A DNA stretch of 64,000 nt, taken from Dermatophagoides farinae. Its lineage: Eukaryota > Arthropoda > Arachnida > Sarcoptiformes > Pyroglyphidae. Position 1 is the first letter of the stretch, and every line of letters begins with the position of its first letter. The stretch lies in assembly GCF_024713945.1 (NCBI RefSeq), contig NC_134681.1, forward strand, positions 1,178,001 to 1,242,000, given 5' to 3'. A model generated the notes under the pieces. That model was not told where the DNA came from. It was given only the letters and a program-made list of their open reading frames with translations, and made no database searches. The position numbers and the translations under genes were made by a program. This document shows, piece after piece, positions 1 through 11,383 of the stretch.

Positions 1-2963
1 GGTGTTAATGGTGTTGATTTACTTGTAACGATAGCTGAACGTTTTTTTCTTGTTGATGATTTCGGTTCATTGGAATCTTTACTACCATCACCACCACCAG
101 CAAAACTTGATTGATTCGATGATAGTGATAATGATTTAGATTTACTTGCCGATGATGTTGTCGATGGTTTTGATGGTATCGATTTGGTTTTTTTACTATT
201 CATCGATAATGATGATGGTTCAGAAAGTTCGATCGTTGGTTGACTATTCAACATGATCACTTTTTTTCCACCACCACGTTTCAATGTCGATGTTGATGTG
301 GATTCAATCAATGGTTCTTCCATCGATTGATTACTTGATTGTGACCGTTGTTGCCGTAACATAGATGCAGAACGACTTTTAGCCATTTGATTTGTGATGG
401 ATGTTTGATTACCACTTGCTAATCGTTCACGACGTAATGTTGCAATCGAACCGGCAGAGGCATCCGATGTAAGCCGATTTAATTGTCCACTGGTTTTTAC
501 TCTTGGTGTTGTTGAACTTTCATAGCTTGCTTGACGTTCATTATGAGATGGACGATTTACCTGTGCATACAATTGTCCATTCACAGGTTTATGATCAACA
601 ATTGTTGTTATTGATCGTTGTTGTTGTTGTTGTTGTTGTTGATGTGGATGTTGATGTAAAGAATTACGATGTTGATAATGATGATTATGATGATAAGAAT
701 GATGTGTAGAATTTGGATGATATAATGAATCCATCGATGTTACCGACATTGAATCAGGTGGCGATGCTGTTGCATCAGCAAAATATCTTATAGCATTCGA
801 TATATTATATACGGATGATTTATGATGTGGATGATGCATAATACCGCCAACACCGCCACCACCACCACCAATACCGGGACCAGTTGTTGTTCCATCATCA
901 TAACCTGATGTACGGCCATATAATAGCTCTTCATTTGTGAAATAAATGGCACCACGATTTCTATAATAAACAATCACACCAACTATTACAATTATCAATA
1001 TAATGATGATCAATAATGCCAATACAAGGCCAACATTTGGTTCAGTTGTTGATACACGTAACTGTACAGTTGGATCTGTACACCATTCCTATCAAAAAAA
1101 AAAAAATTCAAAAATAGAATAATTCATCTAAAAATATCGATCATCACACTTACTAATTTCCAATCTTCCAAAAGATCAACACGAATACCATCTAGATTCG
1201 GTGGATAACGACAGATGGCACAACGATCATAGATTTGACATGATTTCTGATATGGATTTAATAAAATTGGTGAACGAAAATTTTCATCAAACATCAAACC
1301 ATCATTGGTCATCATTATTGTATTGTTGCTATTATTATTGAATTTTAGATTTTCTACAGCCACGTTACGTTTTGGTTGATAACTAGATGGTGCTGTAATC
1401 CAATTACGAAAATACAACAAATGACAACGATAACATGACCATGGATTTTGATCGAAAAAAATCAATGATAAATTTCGATATTGATTCAATATGTATAGGA
1501 ATTCAGAGCTAAGCTCATATAATGAATTGTGTGATAAATCTAACACTTCAATCTGATACAATTCATCCAATAGACGGATACTAATGTTGACAAATGAATT
1601 ATGGCTTAGATTAACAAAACGTAATGTTTGTCGATTCTGTGCAAAAAGATCTGGCGTTAAACCACTTGAATCCAGACGTAAATATGATAGCTCAACATGT
1701 TCTAATTGACGTAGTGGTGATAATAATTTTGATACTGATGCCGATGGTTCTTTCAATGTGGTTATATTGTTCAATGATAATTTACGTAGTTCATTATTTA
1801 ATGGTTCAAAAATTTTTGAATCAAACATTGTAAAATTATTTGCCGATAAATCCAATTCAATAATCGTACAATTGGCAAATGTTTGTTCCACCAATTCAAT
1901 TAGATAATTATTTGATATGGTCAAACGATGAAGATTAAGACCAACAAATGCATATGAATCAATCTGATTAAGATGATTATAATCCAAATATAAATTGATC
2001 AATTGATGTAAGGAACTGAATTCAAATGTATGCACTATTTTCAGATGATTATCACGTAGATCCAATACTTTAAGATTTGGTAAATTCTGATAGAATAATG
2101 AATGAATTTGTTTTAATTGACAATTACGTAATGATAAATGTTGTAATGGCCTTAAATCGATCATATTTTTCGGTGCAATTTCACCAATCGGGTTGTGACT
2201 TAGATCCAATGTAGTTAAACTGGATAGATTATAGAATAATCGTGTGGTAATCGTTTCCATACGATTATGTGATAAACTCAAATGTTTTAGCCGATATAAT
2301 TGTTGAAATGTTCCTGAAGCTAATTCTATAGATGAAATTTTTTTTTGTTTTGATTGAATATAAAAAAATAATAAATTTTTATAAATTTTATAAATTGAAA
2401 ACAATCTTACCGGACAATAAATTATGGCTTAGATTTAATGTTTCTAATTGACTTAATCCACGAAAATTTGAATCAATAAGATGTTCAATACGATTTTGGC
2501 TTAGATCCAATGTTTGTAATGATGTACGATAACGAAACGTAGTCGAACCGATTGCCGGTATACGACTTTTGGTTATTCGTAATTTTTTCAACCGCGGAAA
2601 TCGATAAAACAATGGACCAAGTGTCAGATTATTTGGTTTATCATTCGGTGCACTAATTTCAATCACATCAACCAATGATGAAATTCTATCGAATGGAATG
2701 TCAACAATGCCACCTGTATCGCAGATTATTTCACGATTACCACGTTCATCATAACGGCATTGTCGACAGGGACAATTTTCAGTCCATTTAGAATCATTGG
2801 CCGATGATAATGTCACAATGATTGGATCAAGAAATGTTGAATTATCCACCATTAATAATGATGATAATGTAGAATATTCTGGTGGTTGACCAAAAATTGC
2901 TGTTACAATGACCAACCAAATGGACATTAAAATCAAATGATGGAAATTTCGTTGTTCATTCAT
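1..2963 (-). CDS. Leucine-rich-repeat single-pass transmembrane receptor (3' end outside window)
   Basis: Three exons join in phase: 2963-2411, 2325-1154 and 1088 to the window edge, where the frame is still open. That gives about 940 residues without the C-terminus. The start at 2963 gives a signal peptide (hydrophobic LILMSIWLVIVTAIFG). A Cys-rich N-cap follows (CPCRQC, then a Cys 11 residues later), then about 14 LRRs (such as LQTLDLSQN, LKVLDLRDN, IEVLDLSHN). The C-cap begins NPWSCYRC and carries further Cys pairs (CQIYDRCAIC). Exon 3 encodes one membrane segment (VGLVLALLIIIILIIVIVGV) and a cytoplasmic tail of more than 300 residues rich in His, Gln, Ser and Thr. Extracellular LRRs plus one membrane span indicate a cell-surface adhesion or signalling receptor, the general architecture of capricious/tartan-type proteins. 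I cannot assign an orthologue, and no Ig domain or kinase is visible. Confidence 0.88.
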
Positions 2964-4886
2964 GTTTTCATGTGAAATGGGATGGAAAAATTTTTTTTTT
3001 TTTAATCACTCGTTTTTATTCATTCATCTCCAATCAAGTTCGATGTTTTTATATGTTGGAATCCAATAAATTTTGAAAATTGATAAAAATCAGTATTGGT
3101 ATTGCAATAACGGTGCAATCGGATCAATCAACCGAATCAAAATGAATCGCCGGGCAATCCAATTGAAATTCAGCGGTTAAATTATCACCACCACCATTGC
3201 CATTACAAATGATATCGGATATATAGAACATGAATATATTCTGATATCTGATGATGATAAAACCGACATAGGAAAAAAAGGCGGTAACCGCTAAACCAAA
3301 CGAATTTTTCTTTTTTTTTTTCACTATTCGTCGCACACATTAGTCATCCTTGTCTAGTGGTGGTCGAATGTCAAAAATCACATTACATGTGTGTGTGTAT
3401 TCTGGATGGGCGTATACGCAGATTTTTTTTCACAAAAAAAAATCTTGTCAATCTTGTCAAATGAACAAGCCAAAAAAAAAATATGTATTTTTTTCTTTTT
3501 TGTTTGTCTACCATTTTTTTTCATATATATGTGGTTTTGACTATATCTTAGGTTATTTGGTTCAACGAAAAAAAAAAATTTCTTGAATCCGGATATTATT
3601 TTTTCTTTTTTTTATTGCAACAATCCTGACAACGCCCAATCATCATTGGATGAAAGATGTGGCGTGAAAATTTTTTTTTTTTTTAATAAAAAAAAAATTC
3701 TGGTTTCAAATAATTTTGTCAAATATAATGGTGGATGATAATAGTGATGGAAAGAATAAAAGATATTCGGGTTGTCTTCAATGGTGATGGAATGTGGAAA
3801 AAAATTACTATTATATAATGGTTCGTTGACACTTTCGGTCAGCAGGAAAATAATTTTTTTTTTTTCACCGAAAGAGTAGGAAAAAAATATAAATGTCCCA
3901 ATATATGAATGAAATCGATGATATCAACTTGTATGTATAATATGTGTTTGTAATAATAATCTGAAATGATGATGATGATGATCATCATCGTCATAGTTTA
4001 TGAAATTGAGCTAAAACTTGATTCAAAATGATTAAAATAAAAGTCTATAGTGTGATCTACATACTGAGTGAGAGAAAGAAAAAAAAAATAGAAAAAACAA
4101 CCACACCCTTTATTTTGGGATGATCATATTAATAATAATATATAAACTTGGTTAAGAGAATTGAACAAATTGAAACTATAGTATAGCGGGGGTGGTATTG
4201 ATGATGGTAAGGGAAACAATCTCACCTGCATTGAATACATATATTCCGGTTATTCTGATTCTGAATTCTGTTTATTTTTTTTTTTGTTGTTCTCCATTCA
4301 ATTTTTCATCATCATCATCATCAATATTAGGCCAATCGTGATGATACACACAAAAACACAGAGAGAATTTCAGTGCTGAATAATATGCAAAATAATAAAC
4401 ACCTAACACACTGTTTTGTTAAATGGTTAATTGCCATCGCTCACGAATTTTACAAAAAAAAAAATAAAAAAATAAACACACACACACAATGGATTTATCT
4501 ATTGTAGGTGTTTGGTAGTGCGGATAAAATCTTATCAATTTTGTTGTTGCAAAATGATTCTGTAACACATAGAATCGATTATGATGATGATGATGATTAT
4601 GAAAAGTATTGCATACATATATGATTCAGTAAGAGAAAAAAAAATTGAACACATCTTTTAATTTTAAATGAAAGAAAAAAAAATTTGGTTAACATCATAA
4701 ACTTATTTTACATGCATTATTACAAAACATACACACCTAAATCTGTTAAATAATTCAAATTGATAATAATATCGTTAGGTTAGGATCACACTAAAAAAAA
4801 AGAATTAATTGTATGTATGAATGAATGAATCAAAGGTATCATATTCGGTTGTATTGTGTATTGCATCATCATATATATGGCCAAAA
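2964..4886. other. Intergenic, promoter side of the LRR gene
   Basis: No coding segment is supported. The stretch is AT-rich with poly-A/T runs, short ATG/CAT trinucleotide tracts (for example 3967-3992, a GAT-type run meeting its own complement) and small CA tracts. The part nearest 2963 should hold the LRR promoter and 5' UTR. The part nearest 4886 should hold the 3' UTR of the GTPase gene. Confidence 0.6.
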
Positions 4887-7528
4887 TTAATATCCAATAA
4901 AGCTGAGTAACCATTGAAAAAATCCAACAATTGTCGACCACAATGTCTGTTTTGATTCGAGAAGAGCAAAAAGTTCTGGATCTTCTTTAATGAATGAATC
5001 AATCACTTTATTTTTCAATTTTAATGACCATTCATGTGCAAGTCCTTGATCTAAGTGAATGATACAAACATCATTTACCTGTAATAACAAATGAGAAAAT
5101 TGAATGAAATTAATTCACTGAATTATTAATGAAAAACTTACATATTTTTTAAAACGAAAAAATGTCGAATGTAAATCCTTTGATGATATAATTATTTGTT
5201 TGGCAGTATTTAATGGTGCTTCCACTTCTTGTTTAAATGCATCAAGATTTTGTTTCAAACGTTTTTTTGTTATTTGTTTTAGATTTTCAATCAATTCATC
5301 TATGACTGTTTTGTGAATTTTATAATCAGAATAAGCATTCAATGGTTGAATACAATTAGCATCGATACGATTCGATTCTTGAGCAATAATTTGGTCAAAA
5401 CGATCAAAATCAATTGGATATTTGAGCCGTTCATTTGAGATACGACCACTGAATTCGGTAGCACATAAATAAGTTTCATTGCGTAGAAATTCACCTACGG
5501 CAAGTTCTTGATCTTGTAGTATGAGACGTTTCTTTTCATGTAACAAATTGTTCAATTTATAAATTTTGGAATTATAAATAACTGTTTCTACAGCAAAATG
5601 TTGTACACGATTTTCATACATTTCTTTGGTATTATTTTCCAATTCATCGAGATAAACAATAAATTTCGGATATAATTTCGGTCGAATAGTATTGATTTGA
5701 AGTTTAGAGAATCCATCCTCTAGTGATGATTTAATATTTTCATCAAAATATCTATCCAAATGTTTATTATTTTCCAGAATGGCAGAACCAGCTGTCAGAT
5801 CAATGAAACGATCCAAGAATTCCATATCCTCAGCCATTTCATCTTTGGGCATTAAATTTTGCATCTCTTGATAGAATTGATCAGAAATATTTGGTTTAAG
5901 TATTTCGGCAAAGTTTTTGATTTCTTCGCTTAAGACTGGAAATTTGAATGAAAAAAATTTATTTGAAATATCAGTTTCAAGTTTTTTTCGAATGGCAAAA
6001 ATTCTCATCTGAATTTTTTGCTTATTAACCGTTTTGATTAGTATGTAAGAATTACGAATCTGATCAACAAGCTGTTGTTGTGATACTTGCAGATGACTTT
6101 CGAGGCCTTGAAGAAGATTTTGTAATAATGTAGTCGATTTTTGTAACGCTGTTTCATGCCATTCATGAAGAAAGCTCATTGAAATCGGTTCATTTCGGGC
6201 TTGTTCAACAAGTAAATTATTCATATAAGTTGCATAGAATTTAAAACATTCTTCAATCGAGGATTGTTTCAAACGATCAAGAAATGTATCCCAACGATTA
6301 GGTATTTCGGTCAATGATCCTGAATTGGCTGCATTGACAAGTACACGGAATATATGCACCAATTCTGTACCGGTCATTGGGATTGAATCACGATATTTTG
6401 GTCGTATCATATGGCTTAATTTGACAATAAGTTCATCACGTTCTTTACGATAATCCGAAAGCAGGTCCTGTTCATCAGCACGTGAAAGATCAGCTAAATG
6501 ATATTTATTTGCACTTGGAATGAATAATGTATGACAATCAACCGATGGAAATATATCTTTCAACGAAATTGAATAATGATTCTGTTTCACGTGTATGTGT
6601 AGACAATAATTTCATGAGCCAATTTTTACAATTTTTTTCACCCTGTACATCTTGAACAAAATCTTGTATAACCCAGATTAATGATGGAAATTGTAGTATT
6701 TGTGAATCCAATTCGATTATCGAATTTTTGGGTTCTCGGAAATCATGGATGGATAAATTTGTTCGTGGTGCCATTACTGCTTTCAATGCAAATAATTGTG
6801 TACGTCTTGCAAGTAGTTCAAGATAATCAATATCTGATTGATCAATTATTTTCACTGAATTATACAATAATGTTGAACTGAGCAATGTTGAAACGGCAAA
6901 TATTTTGGCATCATAATTTTCCGATATGTTTGTGGCAGCAAAACCTTCGGTATCAAGCATCAATGTCCAATGATTTTCTTGCCCACTTGTACCTGAATTT
7001 GATTGGCTATTTAGAGAAAAAAGAAAAACTGAATTAATTTCATTGAATAACAATGAATCCTACCTTTCCCCATAACCAAATGCCCATCGTTTCTGGTGTC
7101 ACTTTGGAACCGATTCCAAATCCTTTCGATTTACTCATCAATTGATTCATAAGGTAGGATTTACCAGAATGAAATTTTCCCACCACCGATATTATGCTTA
7201 CGGGTTCTCTGATTGAATGTAGAAACTATGCAATGCAAATAGAAAAATACAATTTAATCGCATAATAATTTAATGTAAATCAAACCTTGATATTTTCTTC
7301 GACAATTACAAGATTTTTATGCGTTTCATCAGGACGAACAATCTGCAATGGTTCATCGGGAAAAGCTGTCGAATCGTATTGACTATAAATTCGAGCATTC
7401 TGTTGAGTTTTCATCGGAATGTCATTATTGACAGAATTTGGAGTCCAAATCTGTTCATCGCCATAACATTCGCTAGATAATTGTAACAACAAAATCCATA
7501 TGGATGACAACCAAAAATGACAAGACAT
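4887..7528 (-). CDS. Guanylate-binding-protein-like large GTPase with signal peptide; frame broken twice
   Basis: Segments are 7528-7286, 7225-7064, 7006 to about 6600, about 6600-5142 and 5078-4887. A GBP-type G domain is clear: P-loop GKFHSGKSY, then TPETMGIWLWG, the G3 motif LDTEG, and IFAVSTLLSSTLLYNS. Where GBPs carry TLRD, this protein has VIQD. The following 490 residues form the long helical C-terminal domain of the family. GBPs are dynamin-like GTPases that oligomerise on membranes or pathogens. The start at 7528 was chosen because it gives a signal peptide (MSCHFWLSSIWILLLQLSSE), which is unusual for GBPs. The last 17 residues (IVGFFQWLLSFIGY at the end) are hydrophobic. Two oddities: no GT-AG pair keeps the frame between exons 2 and 3, and the frame shifts by one base near 6580-6620, inside the loop after VIQDFVQD. 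The gene is either a recent pseudogene or the sequence has indel errors. The family call is firm, the functional status is not. Confidence 0.8.
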
Positions 7529-8004
7529 TTTGGAATCAAAGAAAGAAAAAATCAGCAAAATTGAATTGAAAAAATCGAACACAATTTGTTGTTTAGAAAA
7601 CGCCGGCTTCAGCCAAATTGATTGATTTCGGCAACAAGTGGTTCCCATCATATATGACATGTCATTTTAAAATTTGAATTTTTAAAATTTTTTTTTCTTA
7701 ATTTAATTTATTCACATTCCAAAAAATTATAATGGAAAAAAAACAATGACAAACAATAAAAAAAATTTAAGAAAAAAACAAAAACAAAATAACCAATAAA
7801 AAAAATCGAGGACAAATCGTAACATTATATGTACAAAGATGTGAAAAATCTATTGCAAAATATCGATCAAATTCGTGGACCACAATGAAAAAAAAAACAA
7901 TAAAAACAGACACTTTTCGGCACAGTAGCACCCGCACACACATACACACACAAAAAATTAATTAATTTTCTTTTCAAAAAAAATAATAATAATAATAATC
8001 TGGA
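7529..8004. other. Intergenic between GTPase gene and the type II membrane protein
   Basis: Short AT-rich spacer between two genes on the same strand. An open frame continues upstream of the chosen GTPase start to 7660, but its extra residues do not resemble the family and precede the signal peptide. No regulatory motif is recognised. Confidence 0.5.
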
Positions 8005-9917
8005 TTATGCAAAATTATCATAACCTTGAAGACCTTGTAGAATTGGATCATTTGCAAATAGATCAAAATTAAATGGTTCAAATGGTTCTGGTTCATCTGT
8101 TGATGATTGATTTGATGATGGACCATCATTATTCGATGGATTTAATCCATCATCATCATCACCATTTCCACCACCAGCACCATTATTTTCGACACCATTA
8201 TCATCTTCTGAATAATGTTGACGATGATCATTATTATGATGATTATTTGGTTCAAATAATTGATTACGTTGTTGATTACGATTACTATTATTATGATGAC
8301 GACTTGATGATTTTTTACGTGAATTACGTAATTTATTCAAATTATCTGATGGATGTTTATCAAGTATTCCACCACGAATAATTTCAAAATTTCCACTACC
8401 TAAAATATCATATTTTTCAACATTTTTACTTTCTTGTTTACTATATAAATTTCGATGTTCATCACGATTACGGATACGGCTGCCACTAACACCAACACCA
8501 CCACCACCATTGTTAGCAGGTGTAATGATATGATCAACTCGTTTATTATTCGGTATACGTGTTGTTTCAATTGATGACATTTTTCTTGTTGTTTCTGGTC
8601 TTCGTTGTGAAAATGGAATCGATGGTTCTTTATAGGCTACTTCATATTCTTCTGGATTATCATTATCATCATCATTATAGAAATCATCATCATCATCATC
8701 CATACTACTTGATGATGATGATGATGATGATGAAGCTGAATCTGTATCATCCAAAACATCAAATGTTATGATTGTTGGTTTCTCGTTTCGATGATGATGA
8801 CGACGTTTATTTGTTTCTCTACGAATACGATTCAATGGACGTAATAATCTATTTCGATGATGATGATGATCATTATCATCATCATCACCATTACCACCAT
8901 CAACACCATCATTATCTCCATTATCCAAATCTGAAATAAATTCTCTATCAATTTGATATCGATTAAAATGAAATGTTCGATTCCGATTATTATTATTATT
9001 ATTATTGGCTGATTGTCGATCATCATTATTGGTTGATGAATGTGAAACCAGATGATCAATTCGTCTATCAGCATGGCTTGTATCGAAATGATTAGTTGTC
9101 GTTGTTTTCAACAATGGTTGATTTGAATCTTGAAATAATATTTTTGGAGGCCAATCAGATTTTTAACCACGACAATGAAATGAAGAAAGAAAATAAAATA
9201 AAACAAAAACGAAAAAAAAAATTTATTAGTATACGATTAGTGGTAAAGTTGAACTCAACCAAGAAGAGTTCGGAAATTAATCAATGTGATTGATTGATTT
9301 TCAATGATCACGGTATCCAAAAGATCCCGTAAAATTTCGACACTGTCACTGTCAATTTCCTATTTGATTTGGATTTCGATTTCAATTTTTTTTCAAAAAC
9401 GGGAATTGCGGAAATACAAGTGTTAAAAAAACATTTTGTCGTATCAAATGAATGGGAAGGAAATCAATTTCAATGGTACACAAGAACAAAAAAAAAAATT
9501 TTTTTTTCTTATTGTCAACATTGCTTACGACAACAACAACAACAACAGCAGCAGTAGTGCTGATATTAACACTGGCAATACGATAATTACCTCCTTCCTG
9601 GAATCAAATTTTATATTCAGGTGCATGAACAACATTTCACATTTTCAAGGATTCTATTCTTTTCTTTGGATTTCTGTGAACAAATGTTTTGTTTATTTTT
9701 TTTTGTGCTTCAAATACTTACTATTGGAATTTCTTAACCATAACATGGTGGTGATAATCAATAGAATGGCCAGAATAATTATACCGGCAATAATGATGAT
9801 CATTCTACGTTCCCATTGACGTCGTTGACGAAATTTTTGCCATGCAAGTTGAATAAATGAATTCTTAGTTCTCATCGTCGTTGTCGTCGTCGTCGTCGTT
9901 GCTTGTGACATTGTCAT
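8005..9917 (-). CDS. Unrecognised type II membrane protein with disordered low-complexity ectodomain
   Basis: Two exons, 9917-9722 (donor GTAAGT) and 9128-8005 (acceptor after TTTCAAG), join in phase 1 to give about 439 residues. Exon 1 encodes a short Thr-rich start, a basic cytosolic stretch (FRQRRQWERR) and one membrane span (MIIIIAGIIILAILLIITTML). With no signal peptide ahead of it and positive charge on the N side, a type II topology is predicted. The rest is almost wholly low complexity: Asn, Asp, Ser and His tracts, Arg-rich patches (NRIRRETNKRRHH) that could be proprotein-cleavage sites, and a more ordered end (FDLFANDPILQGLQGYDNFA). No enzyme or binding domain is recognised. The weaker AAG acceptor makes exon 2 slightly less sure than exon 1. 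It is probably a fast-evolving, lineage-restricted protein, and I assign no function. Confidence 0.62.
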
Positions 9918-11383
9918 ATTTTTTTTTTTAATTTGAATATCGTTGATGAATCTATTTCTTTGGTTTTTATTCTTATTTTTTATTTCATATAAGACTAGAT
10001 GATTTCAGATGCAAAGATGATATATTCAAAATATTTTCACAACATGAATAATTTGTAGAAAATGAACAAAAAAAAATCAAAGTCCAATAAAAGCAACAAA
10101 CCATGACCACAGCCAAACTAAACAACAACAACAACAACAACAAAAATCGTTTTTTGTGATGGTGACAAATATATATATCTTTTTGAATTCAATTCAAGGA
10201 TCGTAAACTGTGTAAAAAAAATCCAAAATTAAAATAAATAAAGAAAAAAAACAACAACAACAGTCATGATAGTATGATGATTATGATGTTGATTCATATT
10301 GTCTATCTGATGAATGGTTGGTTGGTTATTCTATCTCACATGCATTACCTTGATGGTGTCTTATCTTGTTATCTGCATGCACAACAACAACAACAACGAA
10401 AATCAAATTTAAACATGTTTTAATCACAAGTCCACATTGGATAAGGTGTGAAAAAAATATGGGCGTCAAATTAACCAGCAAAAAAAAAAAAAAATTATTG
10501 CTGTGTTCGCAAGTGAGAGAGGGAGAGAGAGAGAGAAACAATGATTTAAAGAGAAAAGAAGAAAAAAAAATTTCTTTTCTTGAAATTCGAAGAAATTTTT
10601 CTTTTCGAAAAAAAAGTTTCAATTTCGTTGATGGTTGTTGTGTGTGATCATTGGAGCGATACTCAAACATACGTTGCCGATGCTTTTTTTTCTTTTTGCA
10701 AACATACGAAATACAAATTTCAAACAAACAAACAAAAAATGAAATCAAAATCGATCCATTTGGATCGAACCGAATTAAGGGCATTAGTACACACGCAAAC
10801 ACATTTAATGATTGTTATTTTCAACATCATTATTTTTTTTTCTTTTTGAATTGAATATGGATCATTCGATTGAATTGATTGATTGAGCGAAAAAAAAGTC
10901 AATCAAGTGATCCAATCGATTATAATGATGATGATGATCATCATCATCATCAACAGATCATTAGCAGATCATTTTGGGTTGATAGAGTTCACAATCCAAT
11001 GTGTACCAAATGTAGATGTGTGAATACAATAAACACATTCACATAAACGAACATGAACATTATATATATAAATTGGATTTGATTTAAATCTAAAATTGCC
11101 CAATCCAATTTATTACAATGGTGGTGTTAGTGGTGACAATAAATTATAATTGCATTTTGAATAAAATGGAAAAAAATGACGAAATTTTTGTTTTCTTGAA
11201 TTTGTCAACGAAACAAGAAATAAAAAAATAATTTGTAAATTGAATTTCAATGACAATTTTGTTTATTCATTTATTAGATTTTAAAATTGAAATTTAAAAA
11301 AAATCAATGATTACAAAAACAAAAATCATCAAAATCAAAATCGATCATCCACTTTGGTGTCACATATACGTATATATATGTAT
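9918..11383. other. Intergenic, repeat-rich
   Basis: No supported gene. The stretch contains CAA tracts (10123-10144, 10250-10262), a GAGA tract near 10516-10538, and an inverted (GAT)n/(ATC)n run at about 10926-10951. Open frames here are translations of homopolymers. It should include the 3' UTR of the RECQL4 gene and the promoter of the type II membrane protein. Confidence 0.55.

Noticed and set aside
3124-3336. Open frame with a hydrophobic segment on the minus strand upstream of the LRR gene
   Set aside because: It has no ATG at its start, includes a poly-Lys run from poly-T, and has no family similarity. It fits 5' UTR or spacer.
6587-6653. 67-nt intron (GAT|GTACAG to GAAACAG|AAT) that would repair the second GBP frame shift
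   Set aside because: It lacks a pyrimidine tract and has a weak donor. It would also delete a loop present in all GBPs whose sequence is recognisable in the supposed intron.
8073-8381. Met/His/Tyr-rich + strand frames opposite the type II membrane protein
   Set aside because: Antisense shadows of GAT/CAT trinucleotide runs in a real exon.
9369-9819. Overlapping + strand frames around 9400-9800
   Set aside because: They lie in the intron and antisense to exon 1 of the type II membrane protein, and their content derives from CAA and poly-T tracts.
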